Shown here piece after piece: positions 33,328-41,691 of a DNA stretch of 58,914 nt (positions are counted from its first letter, which is position 1; each line of letters starts with the position of its first letter). The notes under the pieces are model-generated. The model was not told the DNA's origin. It worked only from the letters and a program-made list of their open reading frames with translations, and made no database searches. The stretch is from contig JAFGHX010000442.1 of assembly GCA_016929905.1 (NCBI GenBank), forward strand, positions 1 through 58,914. Reading direction: 5' to 3'. This DNA is from Kiritimatiellia bacterium (GTDB lineage: Bacteria > Verrucomicrobiota > Kiritimatiellia > JAFGHX01). Position numbers and translations under genes: made by a program.

Positions 33328-34446
33328 ATGAGCGTCGTGAAAGACATGCTGGCGGACAAAGGGCCGGTGGAGACCTTCCGGGAGGCGCGGCGCGTGGCCC
33401 GGGCGTACACCTACGAGCAGCGCAGGCAGGGCAAGATCTCTTTCTCCGAGCCGTCGGAGCGGCACTACCCCACGATTCACGTGGTGCGGCGAACCCTGCC
33501 CGAGGTGTGGGAAGACACGACCATGGCCCTGATGGGGCTTGGCCAGGAGATCCACACCCACTACGACCCGACCGGCGCGGACGGCGCGTATCAGAGTTTT
33601 CCCAGCCTCGAGGGCACCGTCGTCATGCATATCGAGGAACCGTTCGGCGAACCGCGCTTCCACAAGCACTACCTCGGCGGCTGGATGGGGTTCGGTGATT
33701 ACAAGGCCGAAATCGAGGGCGTCAAAGACGGGTGGATGATCGCCCCGGCCGCCGTGGCCGAAAAAATGAAGGCGGGGACATTCGACGAGATCAAAGGCGA
33801 CGAACGCTGGAACTACATGTACAGCCAGCGCATGCGCGCCTATCCCTATTTCGACTTCAACGGCGAACTCCGAACGATCAACCAGATCAAGTCCGTCATC
33901 GGCAACCTGAAGAAGAACCCCACAAGCCGTTCGGCCCAGTGTATCACCTGGGACCCCCGATGGGACCACAACGACGAACAGATGGGCCCGTTCAAGTGGG
34001 CCAGCTATCACTCGCCCTGCCTGCAGCGGTTCTGGTTCCGGCTGCAGAATGAGGCGGGCGGCGGGGGCTACGTGCTCAACGTCAATGGGCACTGGCGCTC
34101 CCGGGACCATCTCAAGGCCGTGCCCTGCAACATCTACGGCGTCACCGAAGGCCTGCACGAGGAGGTGCGCAGAGGACTGGAAGAGGCGCTCGGAGTGCCT
34201 GTCCAGCGCGGCTGTTACGTGGATATCAACGATTCCCTGCACCTGTACGGGCATTACCTGGACCCGCGCCGCCAGGGCCTCGATGCCGAAGCCTACCTGG
34301 AGGACATCTTCAGAGTGGCGGCCGGCGAGCCGATCGAAGCACGCTGCGTCCTGCCCGGCACGCCCATGTACGACATGATGATGGAGGACATCGAGAAGGA
34401 GTACCGGGCACGCCTGGCAGACCCGAACCGCGGAAGTAATATGTGA
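33328..34446 (+). CDS. Divergent thymidylate synthase-family protein
   Basis: This 372-residue protein keeps the ThyA core. QIKSVIGNLKKNP and SRSAQCITWDPRWD align with the phosphate-binding and loop regions. Cys231 in YHSPCLQRFWFRL is the catalytic nucleophile. Arg257-Ser-Arg-Asp260 (WRSRD) matches QRSxD, Asn268 in AVPCNIYG matches the Asn that selects dUMP, and His305-Tyr307 (DSLHLYGHY) matches the HLYxNH motif. An N-terminal domain of about 160 residues is unlike ThyA. It would methylate dUMP, or a related nucleotide, using methylene-tetrahydrofolate. The start has GGAGGA upstream. It follows dut and is 10 bp from the isomerase-like gene. Confidence 0.82.
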   Translation: MSVVKDMLADKGPVETFREARRVARAYTYEQRRQGKISFSEPSERHYPTIHVVRRTLPEVWEDTTMALMGLGQEIHTHYDPTGADGAYQSFPSLEGTVVMHIEEPFGEPRFHKHYLGGWMGFGDYKAEIEGVKDGWMIAPAAVAEKMKAGTFDEIKGDERWNYMYSQRMRAYPYFDFNGELRTINQIKSVIGNLKKNPTSRSAQCITWDPRWDHNDEQMGPFKWASYHSPCLQRFWFRLQNEAGGGGYVLNVNGHWRSRDHLKAVPCNIYGVTEGLHEEVRRGLEEALGVPVQRGCYVDINDSLHLYGHYLDPRRQGLDAEAYLEDIFRVAAGEPIEARCVLPGTPMYDMMMEDIEKEYRARLADPNRGSNM

Positions 34447-34456
34447 AGGAGAAGCC

Positions 34457-35239
34457 ATGACTGAGGATACGAAGAAGACACCGGTGGCGCTGCAGCTGTT
34501 CTCTGTACGCGGGGAGTGCAAGAATGACCTGCCCGCCACACTCAAGGCCGTGGCCGAGATGGGCTATGCCGGCGCGGAGCCGTGGGGCTATGCCGGCGAC
34601 ACGACGGAGTGGATGGGCCGGAACGGGACGGATCTGCGCAAGATGTTCGATGACAACGGCCTGCGCTGCTGCGGGATCCACCTGCAGACCGGCGCACTGC
34701 TGGGCGACAACCTCGCGCGCACCATCGACTTGAACCAGGCGCTGGGCAACACCTTCCTGATCATCGCCGCGGACAAGGGACGCATGAGCGCCGTGGACTC
34801 CATCCGGGAACTGGCCGACATCCTCAACGGCGTGTCGGAGAAGCTGAAGCCGCTGGGCATGGCGACGGGCTATCACGCGCACGGGTTCGATTTCGAGCGG
34901 TTCGACGGAAAGACGGCCTGGGAGCTCCTGTTCGGCCAGACGAATGACGACGTCATCATGCAACTCGACATCGGCAACTGCGCCAACGGCGGCGGCGACC
35001 CGATCGCCATGCTCGAGCGGTTCCCCGGCCGCGCGCGATCCCTGCACCTGAAAGACTATGACCGCGAGCCCGGCGCCGCGCTCGGCGAAGGCAAGGCCGA
35101 CTGGACAAAGATCTTCCGCCTGTGCGATACGCTCCACAAGCCCGAGTGGTACGTGGTGGAGGAAGGCGGCAAGGACGGGCTCGGCTTCGACGTGTGCCGC
35201 AAGAGCCTCGATGCGCTGAAGGGCATGGGCATCGGGTGA
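34457..35239 (+). CDS. Sugar phosphate isomerase/epimerase-like TIM barrel
   Basis: A 260-residue xylose-isomerase-like protein. QLFSVRGECKNDLPATLKAVAEMGYAGAEPWG is the N-terminal family pattern (shown at residues 13-44), then HLQTGA, YHAHGFDFE, MQLDIGNCANGGGDP, RSLHLKDYD and VVEEGG carry the metal-binding Glu/Asp/His set. Such proteins isomerise sugars or inositol derivatives. A GGAG SD lies before the ATG, 10 bp after the thymidylate synthase-like gene, so they form one transcript. Its role beside nucleotide genes is unclear. A truncated DUF1648 gene lies antisense and just beyond its end. Confidence 0.85.
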   Translation: MTEDTKKTPVALQLFSVRGECKNDLPATLKAVAEMGYAGAEPWGYAGDTTEWMGRNGTDLRKMFDDNGLRCCGIHLQTGALLGDNLARTIDLNQALGNTFLIIAADKGRMSAVDSIRELADILNGVSEKLKPLGMATGYHAHGFDFERFDGKTAWELLFGQTNDDVIMQLDIGNCANGGGDPIAMLERFPGRARSLHLKDYDREPGAALGEGKADWTKIFRLCDTLHKPEWYVVEEGGKDGLGFDVCRKSLDALKGMGIG

Positions 35240-35253
35240 AGAGTAGAAGAGCC

Positions 35254-35358
35254 GTCGCGCGGAATCCTGTCCGGCAGAGACGCGTACTGATCCAAAGCGT
35301 GCCACACACCGCAGGCCGATAGAACCACAAAGACGATGAGCGCCACCGGCTTGTTCAT
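35254..35358 (-). pseudogene. Truncated DUF1648-type membrane protein
   Basis: From an ATG at 35358 the minus strand reads a signal/TM start (MNKPVALIVFVVLSACG) and WHALDQYASLPDRIPR. LPDRIPxH is the hallmark start of DUF1648 proteins. The similarity stops abruptly where the dispersed 15-mer AGTAGAAGAGCCGTC (35242-35256) begins, and the frame then reads into the antisense strand of the isomerase gene. It looks like a gene cut short by a repeat-associated rearrangement. Confidence 0.55.
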
Positions 35359-35447
35359 GCCACGATATTAGCCCACAGTCGCGCAGGGAAGCCAGCGCCT
35401 TTCTCGAGAACGTCGAGCCATCCCCGTCTTTCCTTCCAGACTCAAGC

Positions 35448-35475
35448 AATTAAACAATTAATTAATTGTTTAATT
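35448..35475. terminator. Perfect 28-bp AT-rich palindrome between convergent genes
   Basis: A self-complementary 28-mer built of AATTAAAC and AATTAATT units is centred at 35461/35462, with a partial repeat of AATTGCTTAA on each side. It is strikingly AT-rich in GC-rich DNA. It lies between the convergent isomerase and CBM9-like genes, so a bidirectional terminator or a protein-binding site is likely. Confidence 0.6.
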
Positions 35476-35560
35476 AGTTAATTGCTTAACGCCGGGCCCC
35501 CTGCGGTGTCGTTTGCAGACCTTACGGGCCGGCGCGGCGGCCGGTTGGCCCTGGATCCGT

Positions 35561-36877
35561 TCACGGGTCGAACGGCCCGGTCAAGCGCACGACCTTTGTC
35601 GTGACCCTCTCGAGCACCTTGCCCGTGCCAACCGCCTGGACGGCGAACTCGATCTCGCTGTCGCCCAACGGCAGGCTCTGCGCGGCGAGCGGGACGGTCG
35701 CATTGCGGCTCGCCAGCATGAGGGTGCGGATCAGCGGCATGCCGTCTGCGCCGGGCGCGGTGATGCGGATGCGGTAGCCGGGCAGGCTCGCCTCGCCGAT
35801 CAGGCCGTACAGATTCAGCGCCAATTCTTCGTCGCCGGCATAGAGATAGCGCCTGGCCGGCTTGACGAAAAGCAGCGTCTCGGGAACGGGCGCCCAGCGC
35901 GTGATCTGATGCAGGACCCGGTCGGTCTGCGCGTCGCACACCTGGACCTGCCCGCGCGCCACGCCGGCGGGTTCGGTGGCGGGGATCGTCAGCACCACTT
36001 CCGCCTCGCCGCCGGCAGGGAGCTCGATGCGCTGGACGGCAGCCGGCGCGAGCATCGGCGATCCGTCGGGATAGGCGGACCGGCCCTCGACCCGCAGCTT
36101 GCGCGGGGCCGACCCGGTGTTACGAAGCACAACCGGTATTTCGTTCGCGCCGTAGCACAACCCTTCGCGCAGCCGCGGGCTGTCGGCACGCACGCTGTAG
36201 GCGCTGAAGTCCAGATCCAACCCCTCCAAGCGGCCGAGGAACTCGATGAATTTCGGGTGGCCGGGCAACGCCCAGTGACTGCTGACCCCGGCCAGGATGG
36301 GCTGCCAGCGGCAGAGATTGAAACCCATGCTCGGCCCGGCCGACCCGCTCAACTCGAGATCGGCCCATGGGATCGCCATCTCGACGCACCAGGCGTCCTC
36401 GCGTTGCGACACGGCGCTGCGCAGGGCGCAATCCCATTTTCTGTCGCCGTTGCGTTTCGGGTCCGTGTAGCGGACATCCAGGACAACGTTGGCGGCGTTG
36501 ACCACGATCTCGAAGACGGGGCCGTCGGGCGGATTCGGCTGGAGGTAGACCTCGACATCGTCGTCACCCCAGCCGGCGTCGCGCGTCCTGCAGCATGCGG
36601 TGACGCGCTCGTCCATGCGTGCCTCATAACAGGTCCAGCCCGCGTACAGGTTCGCGTCGTCGTACGCGAGCCGTACGGTCGTGTTCTGGCCGGCGCTCCT
36701 GTTGGGCCGGATGTTTTCGACCACGGCGGCCTGCTCCCACGCCGCGTCGTCGAGCCGCCCGTCGATCCGCGGCGGGATCACGATCCGCGCCGGCGTGATG
36801 CGCGATGTCTCGACCGCGGCGAACCCCGCGGAAGCGATCCCGCTCATCACGATTATGAGACATACGCACCGTTTCAT
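35561..36877 (-). CDS. Secreted CBM9-like sugar-binding protein
   Basis: This 438-residue protein has a signal peptide (CVCLIIVMSGIASAGFAA). A CBM9/DOMON-like domain follows (IPPRIDGRLDDAAWEQAA, VRLAYDDANLYAGWTCYE, DDDVEVYLQP), the usual start of CBM9 proteins (about residues 30-230). The C-terminal half is two Ig-like beta-sandwiches (LPAGGEAEVVLTIPA). No catalytic motif is seen. A GAGGAG SD precedes the ATG. It is third in the minus-strand cluster that begins at 40567. It probably binds plant or algal polysaccharide outside the cell. Confidence 0.8.
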   Translation of the reverse strand: MKRCVCLIIVMSGIASAGFAAVETSRITPARIVIPPRIDGRLDDAAWEQAAVVENIRPNRSAGQNTTVRLAYDDANLYAGWTCYEARMDERVTACCRTRDAGWGDDDVEVYLQPNPPDGPVFEIVVNAANVVLDVRYTDPKRNGDRKWDCALRSAVSQREDAWCVEMAIPWADLELSGSAGPSMGFNLCRWQPILAGVSSHWALPGHPKFIEFLGRLEGLDLDFSAYSVRADSPRLREGLCYGANEIPVVLRNTGSAPRKLRVEGRSAYPDGSPMLAPAAVQRIELPAGGEAEVVLTIPATEPAGVARGQVQVCDAQTDRVLHQITRWAPVPETLLFVKPARRYLYAGDEELALNLYGLIGEASLPGYRIRITAPGADGMPLIRTLMLASRNATVPLAAQSLPLGDSEIEFAVQAVGTGKVLERVTTKVVRLTGPFDP

Positions 36878-37151
36878 CGTTGCACTCCTCGCGGTTCAGC
36901 GTCCATGACTGAGCTCGTTCCAAGAAGCGGCTCGCGAGGACGCTCGCCCTCCCGTTGATACAACATGCTGGGGAAGGGCGAGCGTCCTGAGACTGTCCCA
37001 AAACCGGGGAACAGCCCTTACGGGCTTAACGACAAGCGGCAGAAACCACCAGATATGCCGTTTGTAGTTAACGCCGTAAGGCGTGTGGCGGCGTGCGAGT
37101 CGGGTTCTGAGACAGCGTCTCCTCGCGAGCCGGGTTCTTCGAGTGGACTCC
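36878..37151. repeat. Nested inverted repeats with MITE-like element A
   Basis: Element A (36989-37072, continuing to about 37114) begins with CTGTCCCAAAACCGG at 36993. A matching inverted end, CGGGTTCTGAGACAG, lies at 37100-37114 (12 of 15). Outside it are arms AAGAAGCGGCTCGCGAGGA (about 36920-36938) with TCCTCGCGAGCCGGGTTCTT (37119-37138), and a hairpin GAGGACGCTCGCCCTCC / GGAAGGGCGAGCGTCCT. The copy at 58831-58914 matches 73 of 84 positions without gaps. There is no transposase. Confidence 0.8.
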
Positions 37152-39494
37152 TTATTCATTCTTCATTCTCTCGAGCGCCTGCGCGATCCGCCAGCGCAGC
37201 CGGTCGTAATCCTCCTGCGAAGGCAGGATCGCCTTGGCGGCGCCGCCGATCTCGGCGCCGCCGGCCAGCTTGATGCCGTACGGCGGCAGGCTGCGCACGT
37301 CGGCCAACGCCTTCTCCCCGTTCGCGCGCGCCGCGGCGCTGCCGCCCTTCTTCACGGCCTGTTCCAGCAGCCAGATGTAGCGATAGTCGTCCAGTCCCTC
37401 CCGCGCCTCGACCAGATCCGGCGAGACGAAGTGGCCGCTCGGCGTGTAGTAGACCTTCTGGTAGAACGAACCGGTCACGGGATTGTACGGACGGTCCACG
37501 TGCGTGTAGTAGTGCCACTGCCAGCGGCCCTTCCCGTTCAGGCGGTAGATCTGCAGCCCCCAACTGTAGCGGCTGCTGCCCGAATTGTAGCTCCACAGCT
37601 CGTGCCCGCCTTCGTTGGCCGTCTCGATCAATTTCTCGGACTTGTCCCAGAAATGGGTCTGCGTCACGTCGCAGGCCGGCACCAGGTCGGTGTAGTCTTT
37701 GCTGCCCCCGCGGTCCCCCATGAGCGTGAGGGTGGTGCGGATGGCGTTGCCGCCGCCGTTGCGCAGCAGCTGACAGTACCTGAGCGTGTCGTCGTGGTTC
37801 AGGTTCCAGCTGTTCAAACCCGTTTCCCGCACCTCGTCGGTCAGCCACGCGAGCAGTTCCGGGCCGCCCTGCTCCCGCACGTGGTTGCCGAACAGCTTGA
37901 AGAAATTCCGGACCCGGGCGCCGTACGCCTCGGACCCCAGCTTCATGTTCTGCTTGAGCATCGCGTTGTGGACATTCTGGACGAAGATCATGCCGACCCC
38001 GTCGAACCCGACGCGGCGGCAGACGGCGAGGTCGCGATCGAGCAGTGAGAAATCGACCGCGGCCGGATCGCCGGCCGCCAGCTTGTCGTAGTCCAGGATC
38101 GTGTAGGTTCCGCGGGAGTCGGCCTGAAACCCGTTGAGGTTGAACGCCTGCATCAGGCGCAAGTCGCGTTCCAGCCAGCGCTCGGCTTCGGGGTCCTTCT
38201 CGTTGTTCATGCGGTCGTAGCAGAACGTGCCGCGCGGCGAATAGTAGTAGTACCCCGCGGACAGTCCCGTCTCCGTGATGCGCGGCAGCGTCAGGGGCAG
38301 CACCCGCAGCTGCACCGGCAGATCCGTCGGCGGCCGGCCCGCGGCCGCAATGCGGACAGCCCCCCTGTAGACCCCGGGTTTGGCATCGTCCGGCACTCGG
38401 ACCGTCAGGTAAAACCGGCGGTTCACGCCGGCCGCTGTCTTCACCGCCGTGCCCGGCACCAGAATCATGCCGCGCGGTTTCACCCCGGCGCCGCCCGGCT
38501 GCCAGCGGTAGCGCAGATAGTCGAGCTTCAGCGCGGAGGCCGGGATCACCGCCCCGTTGGCACGCAGGTCGCCGACGGTGACGGCGAGTTCCGCGGGCCC
38601 GGCCAGCGGCAAGACCGTGAAGGTCACCGTCTCGTATTCGCCGCGCGCGGCGAACATGGCGAGCGGCCGGTTGATCTCTTCCCGTTTCGGCGCCGAGTTG
38701 TAGCCGATGCCCTCGAAGATGTGCCGCGCGTACACCAGATACCCGCGCTCGCGCTCCGCGGGCGTCAACGGCGGCAGCGGCTCCGGCTCCGGAATCTCGC
38801 GCGCGAAGAACGTCGAGTAGAACTCCTGCTTCCGGTGCTCGTCCACCTGCCGGATCGCCTGTCGTGCCGCGTCCTCCTTGGCGGCCGGATAGACAATGAG
38901 CCCGAAGATCTGCATGCCGGAGCTGAAGGTCAGGCGCACCTGCCCCTTGACGGGCGCCACGTCGAACACCTCCGTGCGATGCAGGTCCTCCACCCAGCGC
39001 GCCCAGACGCAATCGGCGGGATCGAAGTCTCGATCCCAGTCTTTGAAGAAGTACTCTTCGGTCAGGAACTGCTTGTGCGTCCAGTCCAGACGCGCGACTT
39101 CCTTGCCGTTCGCCTTGATGCGGTAGCCCTGGAACCGCACGCGGCCGTGCAACTGGTAGCCATCGACGTAGGCGACCACTCGATAGGCCCCGGCGGGCAG
39201 ATCGATGATGAAATCCCGGCCGTTCGAGTGGATGTAGTCGCCCATCAGCGCGTCCGGCGCGCCGGGCTGTTTCTTGCCGCCCGCCTCGAGCTCGCGCAGC
39301 CCCTGCGTTTCCTGCCAGCCGTAGCCCTGCTCCGCGGCGTAGGCGGTCTTGCGGGTCACCGGCTCGAACCCGGCCATGAGCGCGCTCTTGGATGTGCCGA
39401 AATCGAACAGGCGCAGGTCGTCACCCGATGCCGCATACAATCCGGTGGCGTACACCATCGTCAAGCCGACCATCGCGCAAGTCGTTGTTCTCAT
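37152..39494 (-). CDS. Secreted DUF4091 protein
   Basis: This 780-residue protein has a signal peptide (MVGLTMVYATGLYAASG). The N-terminal beta domain (LFDFGTSKSALMAGF, DFIIDLPAGAYRVVAYVDGY) resembles that of the 16.7-19.8 kb protein, and a second sandwich lies at about residues 270-400. The barrel includes LLAWLTDEVRETGLNSW, with a DE pair in the probable active site. The end is DUF4091-like (EAREGLDDYRYIWLLEQAV). The start at 39494 has GGGGAG upstream. It follows the carbohydrate-binding gene by 59 bp on the same strand. It is probably an extracellular glycosidase-like protein of unknown substrate. Confidence 0.82.
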   Translation of the reverse strand: MRTTTCAMVGLTMVYATGLYAASGDDLRLFDFGTSKSALMAGFEPVTRKTAYAAEQGYGWQETQGLRELEAGGKKQPGAPDALMGDYIHSNGRDFIIDLPAGAYRVVAYVDGYQLHGRVRFQGYRIKANGKEVARLDWTHKQFLTEEYFFKDWDRDFDPADCVWARWVEDLHRTEVFDVAPVKGQVRLTFSSGMQIFGLIVYPAAKEDAARQAIRQVDEHRKQEFYSTFFAREIPEPEPLPPLTPAERERGYLVYARHIFEGIGYNSAPKREEINRPLAMFAARGEYETVTFTVLPLAGPAELAVTVGDLRANGAVIPASALKLDYLRYRWQPGGAGVKPRGMILVPGTAVKTAAGVNRRFYLTVRVPDDAKPGVYRGAVRIAAAGRPPTDLPVQLRVLPLTLPRITETGLSAGYYYYSPRGTFCYDRMNNEKDPEAERWLERDLRLMQAFNLNGFQADSRGTYTILDYDKLAAGDPAAVDFSLLDRDLAVCRRVGFDGVGMIFVQNVHNAMLKQNMKLGSEAYGARVRNFFKLFGNHVREQGGPELLAWLTDEVRETGLNSWNLNHDDTLRYCQLLRNGGGNAIRTTLTLMGDRGGSKDYTDLVPACDVTQTHFWDKSEKLIETANEGGHELWSYNSGSSRYSWGLQIYRLNGKGRWQWHYYTHVDRPYNPVTGSFYQKVYYTPSGHFVSPDLVEAREGLDDYRYIWLLEQAVKKGGSAAARANGEKALADVRSLPPYGIKLAGGAEIGGAAKAILPSQEDYDRLRWRIAQALERMKNE

Positions 39495-39530
39495 GCCGTC
39501 AACTCCCCTCTTCGTGTCGCACAGACCATT

Positions 39531-39565
39531 CCTCATTTTTCATTCTTCATTCTTCAGTTTTCATT
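39531..39565. repeat. TTCATTC short tandem repeat
   Basis: CATTTTTCATTCTTCATTCTTC-type units lie across the stop codon of the upstream minus-strand gene. The last codons of that gene (AsnGluAsn, then TGA) are read from the repeat. A shorter run is at 37150-37165, over the stop of the DUF4091 gene. Confidence 0.7.
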
Positions 39566-40567
39566 CCGCGCGCCCACCCGGACCGCGGGCGGGGCCACCC
39601 GCGCCGAGACCGGCTCCAGCACTTCCACATCGTCGATCCACATCGTGCCGGATGCGCGCCACATCGAAATGCTGATTCGCCCGAACCGGGTCTCCGGCGG
39701 GGTCGATTCGCTCAGCGCGTACTGACGCCAGTGGGTGCCGGGTTGTTTCGCGCCGAAATGCGCGCGGTACGGCTTCGTCTTGACCGTCTGCCCATCGGCA
39801 TCGAGAAAGGTAAGACTGGCAACCGGCATACTGCCGTCACGGGACCGCTTCTCGCCGCGCGCCCAGAATCGGAGCGTGTAGCGGCAATTCGGAAGCAACG
39901 GGAACGTGGCGGAGTTGATGGACGCCTTGGAGGAGGTTTCGTCGGACCCGTCGTACGCCAGCTTCACGCAGCGCGAGCCGCCGTGCGGATCTTCGGTGCT
40001 GAGCGCGGCGCGGTGCAGGGACCAACCTGCCGGTTTGGGGCCCCCGGCTTCGAAGTCCCCGTTGCGTTCGCGCATGAGCTGGGAGTCCACCTCGGGCCAC
40101 GGGAGTTCGGCGGCACCCGCGCCCCTGCCGCCGGGCGCGGGAATGCCGGACGGCGTGCCGTTCAGTACAATCCAGTATCGCGCGGACGCAAGTGCCGGAA
40201 TCGGCTGGTCCAGCCGAAAGGCGATCCGGCCCAGCCGGCCCGAAGCGTCGAAGCGGGGGCGGCTGGGCACTGGCGTCTCGCCGGCCACCTGAACCACGCG
40301 CAGGGACGAGCCGTTGGCCAAACCTTGCCTGGAGACCCGGCCCAACGGCGATTGCGGCGGGATTTCCGCAACCACGACCGTGTCCGCCGGCCGCGCCCAG
40401 AAGCCCGCTTCCACCACCACCGGCACGCGGAGAGCCTGCAAGTTGCCGGTCCTGTGCTCGGCGGCGGGACATGGGAGCGGCAGGCAGAGGAGCGATCCCC
40501 CCGCCAGGCCTGTCACGACCCAGGCACGGAGCGATCCGGCTGTCAGATGCAAAGACGAGTTCTTCAC
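39554..40567 (-). CDS. Secreted carbohydrate-binding-module protein
   Basis: A 337-residue protein with a signal peptide (AWVVTGLAGGSLLCLPLP, cleavage near CPAAEH). The C-terminal 150 residues form a CBM4/9-type jelly roll (NGDFEAGGPKPAGWSLHR, GGSRCVKLAYDGS, CRYTLRFWARG, GTMWIDDVEVLEP). The N-terminal part is a beta domain with VPVVVEAGFWARP. The GTG at 40567 has GGAG six nt upstream, better than the TTG four codons before. The GTAATA repeat site lies 127-156 bp upstream. It is first in a minus-strand cluster with the DUF4091 and CBM9 genes. Confidence 0.75.
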   Translation of the reverse strand: MKNSSLHLTAGSLRAWVVTGLAGGSLLCLPLPCPAAEHRTGNLQALRVPVVVEAGFWARPADTVVVAEIPPQSPLGRVSRQGLANGSSLRVVQVAGETPVPSRPRFDASGRLGRIAFRLDQPIPALASARYWIVLNGTPSGIPAPGGRGAGAAELPWPEVDSQLMRERNGDFEAGGPKPAGWSLHRAALSTEDPHGGSRCVKLAYDGSDETSSKASINSATFPLLPNCRYTLRFWARGEKRSRDGSMPVASLTFLDADGQTVKTKPYRAHFGAKQPGTHWRQYALSESTPPETRFGRISISMWRASGTMWIDDVEVLEPVSARVAPPAVRVGARNEN

Positions 40568-40693
40568 GCGTAGCTCCAATCGTCACGCGCTTGCAGCACC
40601 GCGCACAGCGAAAGGCGGCAACAGAGCGATGAATCGTTCGATTCTAACGGACTGACCGGGCGGCGCAGCGGGTGCCGCCTCTTGCCCTTCATT

Positions 40694-40723
40694 CCGTATT
40701 ACCGGGAAGCGGTGGAATATTAC
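40694..40723 (-). promoter_or_regulatory. GTAATA direct-repeat site before the CBM/DUF4091 cluster
   Basis: On the minus strand, GTAATAT (40723-40717), 14 nt, GTAATACGG (40702-40694): the same two boxes and exact spacing as at 30445-30474, with unrelated spacer sequence. It lies upstream of the gene at 40567, so one regulator, or the ECF factor, could serve both loci. Confidence 0.6.
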
Positions 40724-40735
40724 AGGGAAATGCCG

Positions 40736-40890
40736 TCGCAGCAACTTTGAGTTGTTTGCGCCGTCACAAGGAGGCGCTCACGACAAACGATGACGCGGCG
40801 CAAACAGTTCAAAGTTGCTGCACTGTCACCGACACCGCCCATTGCATTTGGCGCGTTTTTCGCGCATTTTCGCGGGCAGAAACGGTGTGA
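40736..40890. repeat. Composite palindromic element, locus II
   Basis: This is inverted repeat Y with 26-bp arms 40738-40763 and 40796-40821 (GCAGCAACTTTGA..). A TGCCCGCGAAA module on the minus strand starts at 40878, 21 nt after the stop of the metallo-beta-lactamase gene. The second inverted repeat (Z) is absent here. Confidence 0.85.
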
Positions 40891-40899
40891 ATGCGGCTT

Positions 40900-41691
40900 T
40901 CACGCCGGCAGCACGATGCCGCCCTCGGCCCCGGTGATCCGGACGGCGGCGGCATACTCCGCGTAGCGCGCCAGCGCTTCCGGCGTGGGGCTCGGTACGC
41001 CCTTCTGGGTCATCGCCTTCGGACGCGTGGAGATGATCACCGTCATCTGTTTGCCCATCGCCGCCAGGAAAACGGGGTTGGCCTCGTTCAAACCGCCGTG
41101 ATGTGCGCAGCGGTAGATCGTGGTGCCACTCACATCGATTCCGCTCTCGACGATGCGCTGCTGCGCCTTGGGCGAAGCGTCCGAGGCAATGATGATCTTA
41201 TCGGCGCCGTTCTCCAGACACACCACCATGCACCCGTCGTGGATTAGCCGTTCATCGTCCCGGTTTACAGATTCCGCGGGGGAGAGAATGCTGAAGGCCG
41301 CCTCGCCGAATGCGCGGCGCTCGCCGGCGGCGGGGCGCCGATGCGTCGCGCCGGCGGCGATGAGCCTGTCCAGCGTGGCTTGGTAGCCGGCCATCTCCTT
41401 CTCGGTTGCGCGCGCATCGCCGGGCTTGGGGTCGACACAGCTCGTCCACAACTCAGACACCGCCATCCCGGCATCCGCCAGGTCGAGCGCGCCCTCGAAG
41501 TGGTCCCAGTGCGCGTGGGTGATCACCAACAGATCGATCCGGGTCACCCCCAGCCGGCCGAGATAGCCGACCAGGCATTGCCCGCCCCCGTCGCGCTGCT
41601 TGCCGCAGTCCACGACCACCGTCTCGCCGCCGAGCTCGAGTACCGTGCAATCGCCGGTGGGAACGTCCACAAAATGACAGCGTACCTGCAT
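40900..41691 (-). CDS. Metallo-beta-lactamase-fold hydrolase (ComEC/Rec2-like C-domain type)
   Basis: A 263-residue cytoplasmic protein. VDCGKQ, THAHWDHFEGALDLAD (HxHxDH) and later SDASPKAQQ and RCAHHGG keep the MBL zinc ligands, in the order seen in the ComEC C-terminal domain and competence-like hydrolases. The first 20 residues read like FVDVPTGDCTVLELGGETVV, the usual start of this subgroup. No membrane segments are present, so it is a free-standing hydrolase, perhaps a nuclease or phosphodiesterase. A GGGAGG SD lies before the ATG. Its 3' end adjoins the composite repeat. Confidence 0.85.
   Translation of the reverse strand: MQVRCHFVDVPTGDCTVLELGGETVVVDCGKQRDGGGQCLVGYLGRLGVTRIDLLVITHAHWDHFEGALDLADAGMAVSELWTSCVDPKPGDARATEKEMAGYQATLDRLIAAGATHRRPAAGERRAFGEAAFSILSPAESVNRDDERLIHDGCMVVCLENGADKIIIASDASPKAQQRIVESGIDVSGTTIYRCAHHGGLNEANPVFLAAMGKQMTVIISTRPKAMTQKGVPSPTPEALARYAEYAAAVRITGAEGGIVLPA

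Noticed and set aside
36896..37159. Small frames inside element A on both strands
   Set aside because: They are open only because the repeat lacks stops; the plus frame recurs in element B, but no SD or start is conserved.
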